From contig NZ_QFYS01000001.1 in NCBI RefSeq assembly GCF_003254525.1, positions 620,001-684,000 on the forward strand: a DNA stretch of 64,000 bases. Direction: 5' to 3'. A program made the position numbers and the translations under genes. Origin of the DNA: Phenylobacterium kunshanense. GTDB taxonomy: Bacteria; Pseudomonadota; Alphaproteobacteria; Caulobacterales; Caulobacteraceae. Under the pieces are notes generated by a model that saw nothing but the letters and a program-made list of their open reading frames with translations, searched no databases and was not told the DNA's origin. Positions 34,427 through 43,604 of this stretch are shown piece by piece (within the stretch, counting starts at the first letter, position 1; each line of letters begins with the position of its first letter).

Positions 34427-36880
34427 TCAGAACAAGTCGGACAGGTCGTCCTTCTTCTTTGGTGGCGGCGGAGGCGCGGGCGCAACCGCGGCCCCGGCGC
34501 TGGGGGCGCCCGTAAGCCCCTCCTGCCACACCTTGTTGTAGGGCTGTGGCCCCGACGGCGTCGCAGCCGCCCCCATGCCGAGCGCCGGGCCTTGGGGCTC
34601 GGTGCCAGGGCGGAACGCCTCCCGGATGCCGCGGATCATGGCGTACTTCGCATTGGCCGGGGCCTTGAAAGGCTCGGCCGGCTTGTCCTTCAGGGCTTGC
34701 CCCATGAACTCGGTGAAGATCGGCACCGCCGCCACACTGCCGGTCTCGTTGTTGCCGAGGCTCCGGTTGTCGTCGAAGCCGATGTAAACGCCGACGACCA
34801 GCTTGGGCGAGAAGCCCATGAACCAGGCCGAGCGGTAGTCGTTGGTGGTGCCGGTCTTGCCGCCCAGGGGCTTGCCGATCGACGAGGCCTGGGTCGCCGT
34901 GCCGCGCTGGACCACGCCTTCGAGGAACGAAGTGACCTGATAGGCCGTGATGGGATCCATCACCTGGTCGCCGCTTCGCGGGATACGCGGGCTCTCGGCG
35001 TCGCCGGTGAACGGGGCGCTGCAACGGTCGCACTCCCGCCGATCAGCCTTCCAGATGACCTTGCCGTTGCGGTCTTCGACCGTCTCGATCAGGTGCGGGG
35101 TCACCAGCTTGCCGCCGTTGACGAAGGTGGAGTAGGCGCCGGCCATCCGGAAGACCGTGGTCTCGCCCGACCCGAGGGCCATGGCCAGGACCTTGTCCAT
35201 CTTCTTGGTCACGCCCATGCGCACGGCGAGGTCCGAGATCTTGGTCATGCCGACGCTCTGGGCCAGACGCACCGTCATGGTGTTGCGCGACAGCTCCAGG
35301 CCCCGGCGCAGGGTCAGGGCGCCGTAGTAGTCGCGGCTGTAGTTCTCCGGGCTCCAGTCCTGGCCGCCATAGCCCTTCAGGGTGATCGGCGCGTCCAGCA
35401 CGGTGGACGCCGGGGTGTAGCCACTCTCCAACGCAGCCGCGTACACAATGGGCTTGAAGGAAGACCCCGGCTGCCGCAGCGCCTGGGTGGCCCGGTTGAA
35501 GCTTGAGAGCGAAAAAGAGTAGCCGCCGACCATGGCGACGACGCGCCCGGAATAGGGCTCCATCGCCACCAGCGCGCCGTTCACCGCCGGCACCTGACGC
35601 AGACGGAATCCGGCGCCATCCTTGTTCGGCTCGACAAACACCAGGTCGCCGGTGCCGATCCCCTTCCCGGCCCGCGCCCAGGCCACGTCCTGGCCAGCGA
35701 TCGAGCCCACGCCGCCTTCGATAGTTCGAACTTGCACCTGGCCGCCACTGACGCTGGTGACCACAGCGCGCTTCCATTCCTGGCGCTCGCGGGGCTTGGT
35801 GGTCTCCCGGGCGACCTTTTCCCAGCCGTCGAGGGTCGTCACGTGTCCGAAGGCGCCTCGCCAGCCGTGACGGCGGTCGTAGCTTTCGAGGCCGTTCATC
35901 AGCGCTTCCTTGGCCGCGCTCTGCAGCGTCGGATCCAGCGTGGTGCGCATGTAGTAGCCGCCGGCGTTCAGCCGCTCGTCGCCGAGTTCCTTCATGTCGA
36001 GGGCGATCCGGCGCACCTCTTCGACGAAATAATCGGCGTCGCGGTACTGCGAGCGCGTCGGCGCCGGCTGCACCACGAGGTCTTCTTTCATGGCCGCTTC
36101 GGCCTCGGCCCGGGTGATCCAGCCGTGATCGGCCATCTGGTCGATCACCCAGTTGCGCCGCCCGATGGCCGCCGCCTTGCGGCGAGCCGGGTGGTAGTTG
36201 TCGGGCCCCTTCGGCAGGGCCGCCAGGTAGGCGCTCTCTGAAAGGGTCAGCTCGCTGACCGACTTGCCGAAGTAGTTGTAGGCGGCCGCGCCAACGCCAT
36301 AGGATCGGTAACCGAGCCAGATCTCGTTCATATACAGCTCTAGGATCCGCTCCTTCGATAGTGTCGCCTCGAGCTGCGAGGCGAGGATCGCCTCCTTGAG
36401 CTTCCGGCCAATGGTCTGGTCGCTGGTGAGCAGGATGTTCTTGGCGACCTGCTGGGTGATCGTCGAGCCGCCTTCCAGCCGCCGGCCCTGGGCCAGGTTC
36501 ACGACATTCTTCATCATGGCCCGGCCGAAGCCGCCCACGTCGACGCCGCGATGCTTGAAGAACCCATGATCCTCGGCCGCCAGGAAGGCCTCGGCCGTCT
36601 GCCTTGGGATCGCATCGTACGGCACGAAGATGCGGCGCTCGCGCGAGAATTCGCCGATAAGGGTGCCATCCCAGGCATAGGCGCGCGTCGCCGTCGGCGG
36701 ATGGTAGTCCACCAAGTCCGTCGCGTCGGGCATGTCGTGGAACAGCCAGGCCGCGTAGACGCCGATGCTGACGGCCGCCATGGCCACCAGGCTAAGCGCC
36801 GCGATTCCGAGCACTCCGAGGCGACGGAGGGCAGGTGTCCGTTCAGGCGCGGACGGCTCAGGGCTGGCGGGGGGCGTCAA
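34427..36880 (-). CDS. mrcA: Penicillin-binding protein 1A, bifunctional transglycosylase/transpeptidase
   Basis: 817 residues. N-terminal transmembrane helix (GVLGIAALSLVAMAAVSIGVYAA), a glycosyltransferase family 51 domain with EDHGFFKHRGVD and EGGSTITQQVAKN, an OB-like insert, then the transpeptidase with SxxK in PGSSFKP (about 476), SxN in LSRNT and KTG in GKTGTTND (about 673). It polymerises and crosslinks peptidoglycan. The C-terminus is Pro-rich and ends in a KKKDDLSDLF tail. The listed start is TTG at 36880, without a strong ribosome site, so the exact N-terminus is uncertain. It follows the amidase gene. Confidence 0.95.
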   Translation of the reverse strand: MTPPASPEPSAPERTPALRRLGVLGIAALSLVAMAAVSIGVYAAWLFHDMPDATDLVDYHPPTATRAYAWDGTLIGEFSRERRIFVPYDAIPRQTAEAFLAAEDHGFFKHRGVDVGGFGRAMMKNVVNLAQGRRLEGGSTITQQVAKNILLTSDQTIGRKLKEAILASQLEATLSKERILELYMNEIWLGYRSYGVGAAAYNYFGKSVSELTLSESAYLAALPKGPDNYHPARRKAAAIGRRNWVIDQMADHGWITRAEAEAAMKEDLVVQPAPTRSQYRDADYFVEEVRRIALDMKELGDERLNAGGYYMRTTLDPTLQSAAKEALMNGLESYDRRHGWRGAFGHVTTLDGWEKVARETTKPRERQEWKRAVVTSVSGGQVQVRTIEGGVGSIAGQDVAWARAGKGIGTGDLVFVEPNKDGAGFRLRQVPAVNGALVAMEPYSGRVVAMVGGYSFSLSSFNRATQALRQPGSSFKPIVYAAALESGYTPASTVLDAPITLKGYGGQDWSPENYSRDYYGALTLRRGLELSRNTMTVRLAQSVGMTKISDLAVRMGVTKKMDKVLAMALGSGETTVFRMAGAYSTFVNGGKLVTPHLIETVEDRNGKVIWKADRRECDRCSAPFTGDAESPRIPRSGDQVMDPITAYQVTSFLEGVVQRGTATQASSIGKPLGGKTGTTNDYRSAWFMGFSPKLVVGVYIGFDDNRSLGNNETGSVAAVPIFTEFMGQALKDKPAEPFKAPANAKYAMIRGIREAFRPGTEPQGPALGMGAAATPSGPQPYNKVWQEGLTGAPSAGAAVAPAPPPPPKKKDDLSDLF

Positions 36881-36929
36881 CTTAACTCAGGCTCTCGCGC
36901 TCCAGACCGTCGTCTAGCCTGTGTCGGTC

Positions 36930-36945
36930 CGGGCGCCAACGCCCG
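36930..36945. terminator. Short hairpin between amidase and PBP1A genes
   Basis: CGGGCG (36930-36935) and CGCCCG (36940-36945) form a six-pair stem with a CCAA loop, right after the amidase stop on the minus strand. Possibly a weak terminator or attenuator. Confidence 0.4.
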
Positions 36946-36958
36946 CAAGGCCGATGCG

Positions 36959-38173
36959 TCAGCGCGACGCCAGCCGCACCTGCTCGCCGAAGTGGGCGTC
37001 GATCGACTGGGTGACGGCGCGCATCAGCCTGGCGCGCTGGGCGGGGTCACGCAGCCGCGCCTCGTCGTCGGGATTGTTGACGAACCCCATCTCCAGCAGC
37101 ACCGCCGGCACGTCGGGCGCCAGCAACACCATGAAGCCGGCGTCGCGGTGGCTGCGGCGCAGGAGTGGCGCCTTGCCCTCGATGTTGGACACCAGGGTCT
37201 GGGCGAAGACCGCCGAGCGGTTTCGCGTCGCGCGCTGCGTCAGGTCGAAGAGGATGTCCCGCACGCCCTGGTCGCCCGAGAGGCTGGCCTTCACGAACCA
37301 GTCGTTCTGGCTGACGAACTGGGTCGCGCGGCGCGAGGCCTTGTCGGAGAGGGTGTAGACGCTGGCGCCGGACAGGTTCGTCTCGGGCGCGGAGTCGGAG
37401 TGGAGCGAGATGAAGAGATCCGCCCCCGCCCTCTGCGCCACCCTCACCCGGTCTTCCAGGGGGATGTAGACGTCCGTCGAGCGGGTCAGCACGACCTTGT
37501 AGCGGCCGGTGCGCTTCAGCTGTTCCGCCAGCGTCAGGGCCGAGGCGAGGTTGATGTCCTTTTCGTAGCCCTGGCCGCCCTTGGCCCCCACGTCCCGGCC
37601 CCCGTGGCCGGCGTCGATGACAATGACCTTCTTCAGCGGCAGGGCCGGCTTCTTCTCGGGCAGGAATTGCGCGCGAATCTCAGGCGTCGGCTTGACCTTG
37701 GACGCCGGCGCATTGGTCATCACCGCACCGGGCGCGGCAGCCACGTCGATGACATAGCGATAGTTCGCCACGCCGTCCGCCGGCGGCAGCAGGAAGCGCC
37801 GCTTCACCCGGGCGTCGCCCGACAGATCCATCTGGAGCCGCGCCCCGCCCTGCGCCTGGTCGATCATCCAGGCCTTCACGACCCCCCGGCCGGCGCCCTG
37901 CTGGACCTGCACGGCGGTGACATTCGGCAGCATGACCACAACGCGGCGGTCGAGGGCGCCATCGGCAACCAGCTTGGCGCTCGTCGCCCCGTCGAGCTCG
38001 ACCACCAGTCGGGTTTCGGCGGCGTCTCCACCCATGCGAACTTTAAGCAGCGAAACAGTTTCAGTCGCCGCGTGCCCCACGGCGAACGCGGCGAAGCCGA
38101 CCGCTGTGGCCGCGGCGGCGGCGATCGCCCGCCCCCGGCTCCATCCCAGCGCTCGTTTAAGCCGCCCAATCAT
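36959..38173 (-). CDS. amiC: N-acetylmuramoyl-L-alanine amidase (AmiC type)
   Basis: 404 residues from ATG 38173. An N-terminal export helix (GRAIAAAAATAVGFAAFAVGHAA) is followed by an AMIN domain (ETVSLLKVRMGGDAAETRLVVEL) and a Pro/Lys linker, then an amidase_3 domain with VIVIDAGHGGRD (first zinc His), the Glu in YEKDINLA, SLHSDS and LLEMGFVNN. It cuts the amide between MurNAc and L-Ala, splitting daughter cells at division. Upstream readings to 38320 are not convincing. It may be co-transcribed with the PBP1A gene, though a short hairpin lies between. Confidence 0.93.
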   Translation of the reverse strand: MIGRLKRALGWSRGRAIAAAAATAVGFAAFAVGHAATETVSLLKVRMGGDAAETRLVVELDGATSAKLVADGALDRRVVVMLPNVTAVQVQQGAGRGVVKAWMIDQAQGGARLQMDLSGDARVKRRFLLPPADGVANYRYVIDVAAAPGAVMTNAPASKVKPTPEIRAQFLPEKKPALPLKKVIVIDAGHGGRDVGAKGGQGYEKDINLASALTLAEQLKRTGRYKVVLTRSTDVYIPLEDRVRVAQRAGADLFISLHSDSAPETNLSGASVYTLSDKASRRATQFVSQNDWFVKASLSGDQGVRDILFDLTQRATRNRSAVFAQTLVSNIEGKAPLLRRSHRDAGFMVLLAPDVPAVLLEMGFVNNPDDEARLRDPAQRARLMRAVTQSIDAHFGEQVRLASR

Positions 38174-38605
38174 CCAACGCCTCGGCAAGCGGGATTCGCG
38201 ATTGCGAATGTCGCTCCCATATAGGCGACGCGCCTGTGGACAAAGGGTTAACGAGGTCTTGCCGTCGGTTCGACATCTGGCAGCGAGGCCGCGCTTCCCT
38301 TTTGCCCCCCCATGTTGCAATGTCGCGCCGCGCGACGTCGAAGCGCCCGTTCCGGGCCCGACCGCCGCGCGAAAAAGCCACCCAGCGTCGGGATCGACCG
38401 AGTATTCGGTGACGGCGCTTCATCCCTTCCGCGCCCGTACGGACGCGACGAGGAACACACCTGATGAGCTGCGCAGCTCGAGCCACCCATGGCCATGAGG
38501 CCTCCCGAGGCGCCGTTTCCGGCGTCGCCGGAGCCCCCGCGCGCGCTCGTCCCCATTGCCGGCAGCGCCAGACCCTGAGGGGCGTGGCGCGCCGCGGAGA
38601 CTGTA
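38174..38605. other. 432-base divergent leader between amiC and rne
   Basis: No gene is evident. It holds ATTCGC-GATT-GCGAAT (38194-38209), a perfect hairpin or operator near the amiC start, a TTAAC element, and GAGCTGCGCAGCTC near 38464, a perfect palindrome in the likely rne leader. A long untranslated leader is known to control RNase E synthesis in other bacteria, so this may be the autoregulatory leader. Promoters were not pinpointed. Confidence 0.55.
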
Positions 38606-41227
38606 ATGCCCAAGACGATGTTGATCGACGCAGCCCACGCGGAAGAGACGCGTGTGGTGGTCGTCGACGGGAACCGCGTTGAAGAGTTCGATTTCGAGAG
38701 CCAGAACAGAAAGCAGCTTCGAGGGAACATCTATCTCGCCAAGGTGACGCGCGTTGAGCCGTCCCTCCAGGCGGCCTTCGTCGAATATGGCGGCAACCGT
38801 CACGGCTTCCTGGCCTTCAACGAAATCCACCCCGACTACTACCAGATCCCGGTCGCCGACCGCGAAGCCCTGCTGCGCGAGGAAGCCGAGGACCATGAGG
38901 ACGACCGCCCCGAGCCCCGGGCCCGTAACCCCGAGGACGAGGATGACGTCGATCTCGGCGCCTCCGACGACGAAGACGACGTTATGGAGGAGGAGCTGGC
39001 GCGCCGCCGTCGCCGGCTGATGCGCCGCTACAAGATCCAGGAAGTGATCCGCCGCCGGCAGATCATGCTGGTGCAGGTCGTCAAGGAAGAGCGCGGCAAC
39101 AAGGGCGCGGCCCTGACCACCTACCTTTCGCTGGCCGGCCGCTACGGCGTGCTAATGCCCAACACCGCCCGGGGCGGCGGCATCAGCCGCAAGATCACAA
39201 CGGTGACGGACCGCAAGCGCCTGAAGAGCGTCGTGGCCAGCCTGGAAGTGCCCGCGGGCATGGGCCTGATCGTGCGTACGGCCGGCGCCAAGCGAACCAA
39301 GGCCGAGATCAAGCGCGACTACGACTACCTGCTGCGCCTGTGGGAGAACATCCGCGAGACGACGCTTCATTCGATCGCGCCCGCGCTGATCTACGAGGAA
39401 GAGGATCTCGTGAAGCGCACGATCCGCGACCTCTACGACAAGGACATCGACGAGGTCTGGGTCGAGGGCGAGGCCGGCTACAAGGAAGCCCGCGACTTCA
39501 TGCGCATGCTGATGCCGTCGCAGGCGAAGAAGGTGCAAGCCTATCGCGATCCGACGCCGCTGTTTGTGAAGCACCGGGTCGAGGACCATCTCAGCCAGAT
39601 CTATTCGCCGGTCGTTCCCCTGCGTTCGGGCGGCTACCTGGTGATCAACCAGACTGAGGCGCTTGTCGCCGTCGACGTGAACTCGGGCCGCGCCACGCGC
39701 GAGCGCAACATCGAGGCCACGGCGCTGAAGACCAACATGGAGGCGGCCGAGGAAGCCGCCCGCCAGCTCCGCCTGCGCGACCTCGCCGGCCTGATCGTCA
39801 TCGACTTCATCGACATGGATGAGGCGAAGAACAACCGGGCGGTCGAGAAGAAGCTGAAGGACTGCCTGAAGGACGACCGCGCGCGGGTCCAGATGGGCAA
39901 GATCAGCCCGTTCGGCCTGATGGAGATCAGCCGCCAGCGTCGACGCACAGGCGTGCTGGAAGGCACGACCCACGTCTGCGAACACTGCCAGGGCACTGGT
40001 CGCGTACGGTCGGTCGAGTCTTCGGCCCTCGCGTCTCTGCGGGCGCTGGAAATCGAGGCGCTGAAGGGCGGCGGTGAAGCCACCCTTCGGGTGCCGCGGG
40101 CCATCGGCCTATACATCCTGAACGAAAAGCGCGCTCACCTCGCGCGGCTGCATCAGGCGTTCGGCCTGTTCGTCACCGTCGTCATCGAGGACGAGATGGC
40201 GCACGCCGACCACGCCATCGAGCGGACGTCCATGGAGACCTCGCCCGAGCATGCGGCCGCCCTGGCCGCACCGGTTCAGGGCTATGCGCCACCGTCCACG
40301 GACGACGACTACGACGACGAGGCCTTCGAGGACGAGGAAGAGGTCGAAGAGGACGAGGAGGACCTCGAACGCGAGGACACCGACGACGACCAGCCGCATG
40401 CCCGCAACCGCCGCGAGGACTCTTCTCGCGACGACGAGGAAGGCGGCCGGCGAGGCCGGCGCCGTCGGCGCCGCGGCCGGCGAGGCGATGAGCCGCGTGA
40501 GGATCGGACCGAACGGGAGCCCGCTGAACGCGATCGCCCGGCCCGCGCCGAAACCGAGGAAGACCGGGAGGGCCGCCGCCGTCGCCGGGGTCGCCGCGGT
40601 GGTCGCCGGATGCGCGACGACTTCCGCCCGCAGGACGCCTTCTCCTGGGTCCGTCCGTGGGTGCCCTATGGGGACGACCCGTTCGTCTGGTACGATCCGT
40701 CCGAGGATCTGAAGCCCCTGGCGTCACCCCAGTCGGCGGCCGGTCCCCGGTCCGCGCCGCCCGCCGTGGCCGCGACCGAGAGCGCGCCCGTTGTTCTTGC
40801 TGCGCCCGCGACGCAGAGCGACGACGACATCTGGGTCGAACTGCCGGAAGTCGAGGAGAAGCCCAAGCGAAGCCGCACCCGTCGCGGCCGTGGCAAGGGT
40901 CGCGCCGACGACGCCGCGGTCGAGGCGGCTCCTGAAGCCGTCGCAGCGCCGGCGGAACCCGAGCCCGAGTCCCCGGTCGCGTCGGCGCCCGGGCCGGAGA
41001 CGGTGGACGAAACGCCGGCTAAGCCTAAGCGCACCCGCAGCCGCAAGAAGGCCGCCGAGGCGCCTGCCGAGACCGTCGAAGAGCCTGTGGCGGAGCCTGT
41101 CGCGACCGCGCCGGCCGTGGCGGCCCCGGCCGAGCCGGAACCCGAGCCCACGCCGCAGCTCCCGGACCCTAACGAGATCTCCGGCCCCGCGCCGGCGCCT
41201 CGCCGGGGCTGGTGGCGTCGCGGCTGA
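38606..41227 (+). CDS. rne: Ribonuclease E
   Basis: 873 residues. The catalytic core starts MPKTMLIDAAHAEETRVVVVDG. The S1 RNA-binding domain is interrupted at about 90-140 by an acidic insert, as in Alphaproteobacteria. VAVDVNSGRATRERN (near 356) and DFIDMDEAKN carry the DNase I-like catalytic aspartates, and CEHCQGTGR (near 460) the zinc-link. Thereafter the tail is disordered, with Asp/Glu and Arg blocks and Lys-Pro repeats. It ends in GWWRRG, the motif by which Caulobacter RNase E binds PNPase. It initiates mRNA decay and rRNA and tRNA processing. GGAG precedes the ATG. Confidence 0.96.
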   Translation: MPKTMLIDAAHAEETRVVVVDGNRVEEFDFESQNRKQLRGNIYLAKVTRVEPSLQAAFVEYGGNRHGFLAFNEIHPDYYQIPVADREALLREEAEDHEDDRPEPRARNPEDEDDVDLGASDDEDDVMEEELARRRRRLMRRYKIQEVIRRRQIMLVQVVKEERGNKGAALTTYLSLAGRYGVLMPNTARGGGISRKITTVTDRKRLKSVVASLEVPAGMGLIVRTAGAKRTKAEIKRDYDYLLRLWENIRETTLHSIAPALIYEEEDLVKRTIRDLYDKDIDEVWVEGEAGYKEARDFMRMLMPSQAKKVQAYRDPTPLFVKHRVEDHLSQIYSPVVPLRSGGYLVINQTEALVAVDVNSGRATRERNIEATALKTNMEAAEEAARQLRLRDLAGLIVIDFIDMDEAKNNRAVEKKLKDCLKDDRARVQMGKISPFGLMEISRQRRRTGVLEGTTHVCEHCQGTGRVRSVESSALASLRALEIEALKGGGEATLRVPRAIGLYILNEKRAHLARLHQAFGLFVTVVIEDEMAHADHAIERTSMETSPEHAAALAAPVQGYAPPSTDDDYDDEAFEDEEEVEEDEEDLEREDTDDDQPHARNRREDSSRDDEEGGRRGRRRRRRGRRGDEPREDRTEREPAERDRPARAETEEDREGRRRRRGRRGGRRMRDDFRPQDAFSWVRPWVPYGDDPFVWYDPSEDLKPLASPQSAAGPRSAPPAVAATESAPVVLAAPATQSDDDIWVELPEVEEKPKRSRTRRGRGKGRADDAAVEAAPEAVAAPAEPEPESPVASAPGPETVDETPAKPKRTRSRKKAAEAPAETVEEPVAEPVATAPAVAAPAEPEPEPTPQLPDPNEISGPAPAPRRGWWRRG

Positions 41228-41234
41228 TCACTGG

Positions 41235-41265
41235 CGCCGCCGGGTCTGGTTTTGACCCGGCGGCG
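41235..41265. terminator. Terminator-like hairpin after rne
   Basis: CGCCGCCGGGTC (41235-41246) and GACCCGGCGGCG (41254-41265) form a perfect 12-pair stem with a TGGTTTT loop, starting eight bases after the rne stop. There is no T tract after the stem, but the strength and position fit a terminator or an mRNA-end protector. Confidence 0.65.
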
Positions 41266-41375
41266 ACCCCATCTGATCGGCGGCCCATGGTGGAAAAGGG
41301 AATTCCACTTTCGGCAAGGCCGCTCTAGCATTCACGGGCTTCGGGGGCGGACGGACGTCGCAAGAGTTGAAGAGC

Positions 41376-42767
41376 ATGGCCTCCCCCTTCCGGTCGGTTT
41401 CCCGCATCGCGCTCGCGGCCGCCGCGGCCCTCGGGATGGCGTTGACCGCCGCCCCGGCCACCGCCCAGTCGCTCATTCGGGACACCGAAATCGAGGAGAT
41501 CCTCAAGAAGGACTCCGAGCCGATCCTCCGCGCCGCCGGGATCAATCCCGACAGCGTCGAAATCCTGCTCATAGGCTCCAAGGAACTGAACGCCTTCGCC
41601 GGTCCGCGGGTGATGGGGTTCAACACCGGCCTGATCCTGGAGGCCGACGACCCCAACGAACTGCAGGGCGTGATCGCCCACGAGGTGGGTCACCTGGCCG
41701 CCGGCCACAGCGCGCGGCGGGGCGAGATGAGCTCGGCGGGCATGAAGCCGTTCCTGCTGACCATGGGTCTCGGCGTGCTTGCGGCGATCGCCGGTTCGCC
41801 CGAGGCTGCCGCCGGTTTGGCCGGCAGTGCGAGCTACTTTGGAACCCTCGGCGCGCTGGGCTTCAGCCGCGAGCAGGAGGGGCGCGCCGACCAGGCAGGT
41901 GCGATGCTACTCGACAAGGCCGAGCTGTCAGGGCGCGGCCTCGCCGAATTCTTCGACAACTTTCGCTACCAGGAGGTCTTCGACGAGGCGCGGCGCTATG
42001 CGTACTTCCGCAGCCACCCGATCTCGTCGGACCGGATCGAATCACTGCGCCGGAAGGTCCAGGGCCAACCGCACTACGACAAGAAGGACAGCCCCGAAGC
42101 CCTGGCTGAGCATGCGATCATGAAGGCCAAGCTGGACGGCTTCCTGAACCCCGGCGTCGCCATCACCAAGTACGACGAGAAGGCCACGGACTATCCGTCG
42201 CGCTACGCCCGCGCCATCGCCTACTACCAGCTCAAGGAGCCGGACCGGGCGATCAGGCTGATCGACAAGCTGCTCGAGGAACAGCCGGAAAATCCCTATC
42301 TCTGGGAGCTCAAGGGCCAGATCCTGTTCGAGTTCGGCCGCACAGCCGAGGCCGAGGCGCCTCAGCGGCGGTCGGTCGAGCTGAAGCCCGACGCGCCGCT
42401 GCTGCGGGTGAACCTGGGCCAGACGCTGATAGCCCTGGATGACAAGGCCAAGATCAACGAGGGCGTGCTCGAGCTGAAGAAGGCCCTGACCCAGGAAGAG
42501 GACAACGCCGTCGCCTGGCGCATCCTGGCCGAAGCCTACGACCGCCTCGGCGAAGACGGCCTCGCGCGTCTCGCCACCGCAGAATACAATTACAACATCG
42601 GCGACAAGCGCCAGGCTCGCGTTTTCGCCATGCGCGCCCGCGAAATGCTGAACCGCGGCACGCCTGAATGGCGCCGGGCCACGGACATCGTGCTGGTGGC
42701 CGAACCGACCCGCGATGACCTTCGCGAACTCGCCCGCGAGGGCTCGGTCGGCTCCACGCGCCGCTGA
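41376..42767 (+). CDS. Periplasmic M48-family metalloprotease with TPR repeats (BepA-like)
   Basis: 463 residues from ATG 41376 (a TTG nine bases earlier is the alternative). Signal peptide MASPFRSVSRIALAAAAALGMALTAAPATAQS. The zinc motif HEVGHLAAGH (about 106-115) and the downstream acidic ligand in SREQEGRADQAG define an active M48 peptidase; the C-terminal half has tetratricopeptide-like helices (RYARAIAYYQLKEPDRAIRLID). BepA-type proteins degrade misfolded outer-membrane assembly clients. The DsbA-like lipoprotein gene follows after 31 bases, suggesting one envelope-folding operon. Confidence 0.92.
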   Translation: MASPFRSVSRIALAAAAALGMALTAAPATAQSLIRDTEIEEILKKDSEPILRAAGINPDSVEILLIGSKELNAFAGPRVMGFNTGLILEADDPNELQGVIAHEVGHLAAGHSARRGEMSSAGMKPFLLTMGLGVLAAIAGSPEAAAGLAGSASYFGTLGALGFSREQEGRADQAGAMLLDKAELSGRGLAEFFDNFRYQEVFDEARRYAYFRSHPISSDRIESLRRKVQGQPHYDKKDSPEALAEHAIMKAKLDGFLNPGVAITKYDEKATDYPSRYARAIAYYQLKEPDRAIRLIDKLLEEQPENPYLWELKGQILFEFGRTAEAEAPQRRSVELKPDAPLLRVNLGQTLIALDDKAKINEGVLELKKALTQEEDNAVAWRILAEAYDRLGEDGLARLATAEYNYNIGDKRQARVFAMRAREMLNRGTPEWRRATDIVLVAEPTRDDLRELAREGSVGSTRR

Positions 42768-42798
42768 GACCCCAACGACACCAACCGACCTGGACCTG

Positions 42799-43536
42799 AT
42801 GACCCGACCCTACGCCCTGGCCGCCCTCGCCGCGACCACCCTTGCCTTGACGGGCTGCCAGAAGCCTGACGACGAGGCCTTCGGCAAACAGGTGCGCGCC
42901 TACCTGCTCGAACACCCCGAGGTGATCGAGGAGGCGATCACTAAGCTGCGTCAGAACCAGATGCTGGAGCAGGCCAAGGCCACAGCGCCGAACGTCGCCC
43001 GCTTCCGCCAGCAGCTGGAACGCGATCCGCGCGATCTCGTGATCAACCCGAAGGGCGAGTTCACGATCGTCGAGTTCTTCGACTACCGTTGCGGCTACTG
43101 CAAGGTGGTGGCTCCCGAGATGCTGAAGCTGATCCGTGAGAACCCGGACGTCCGCTTCGTGTTCAAGGAACTGCCGATCTTCGGCGAAGTCTCCGACACC
43201 GCCGCGCGGATGGCGTTGACCCCGCAGGCCAAGGCCAAGGGTCTGGAACTCCACAAGGCCTGGATGGCCGACCGCGGCCTGGACGAGGCGGCGCTGGATC
43301 GGCATCTCACCGAAGTCGGTCTCAATCCTGCCGAGGTGCGCAAGGCGGCCGCCAGCCCAGCCATAGAAGCCCAGTTGCAGGATGTCAGGACCCTCGCGGG
43401 CAATCTGGGCCTGCAAGGCACGCCGGCCTTCGTCGTGGGCGACTATCTCATCCCGGGCGCGGACATGAACGCCGTTCGCGCCGCGCTGGCCAAGGTGAAG
43501 GCCGAGGCCATGAAGCGGCCCGGCGCCCCGACGTAA
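42799..43536 (+). CDS. DsbA-family thiol-disulfide oxidoreductase, lipoprotein
   Basis: 245 residues from ATG 42799. The N-terminus has a lipobox (LALTGC, Cys 17), so it is probably anchored to a periplasmic membrane face. A helix-rich linker precedes the thioredoxin fold with CGYC (FFDYRCGYCKVV, about 98-101), and the cis-proline in GTPAFVVGD. This is the Com1/ScsC-like type. It forms or isomerises disulfides in exported proteins. It follows the M48 protease gene. Confidence 0.92.
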   Translation: MTRPYALAALAATTLALTGCQKPDDEAFGKQVRAYLLEHPEVIEEAITKLRQNQMLEQAKATAPNVARFRQQLERDPRDLVINPKGEFTIVEFFDYRCGYCKVVAPEMLKLIRENPDVRFVFKELPIFGEVSDTAARMALTPQAKAKGLELHKAWMADRGLDEAALDRHLTEVGLNPAEVRKAAASPAIEAQLQDVRTLAGNLGLQGTPAFVVGDYLIPGADMNAVRAALAKVKAEAMKRPGAPT

Positions 43537-43604
43537 AGCGCCCGACCCGACGTCAAGATCGCGTTCTGGTAGACTTCCCCCGACGCTTCATCGAGGGGTG
43601 CGAC

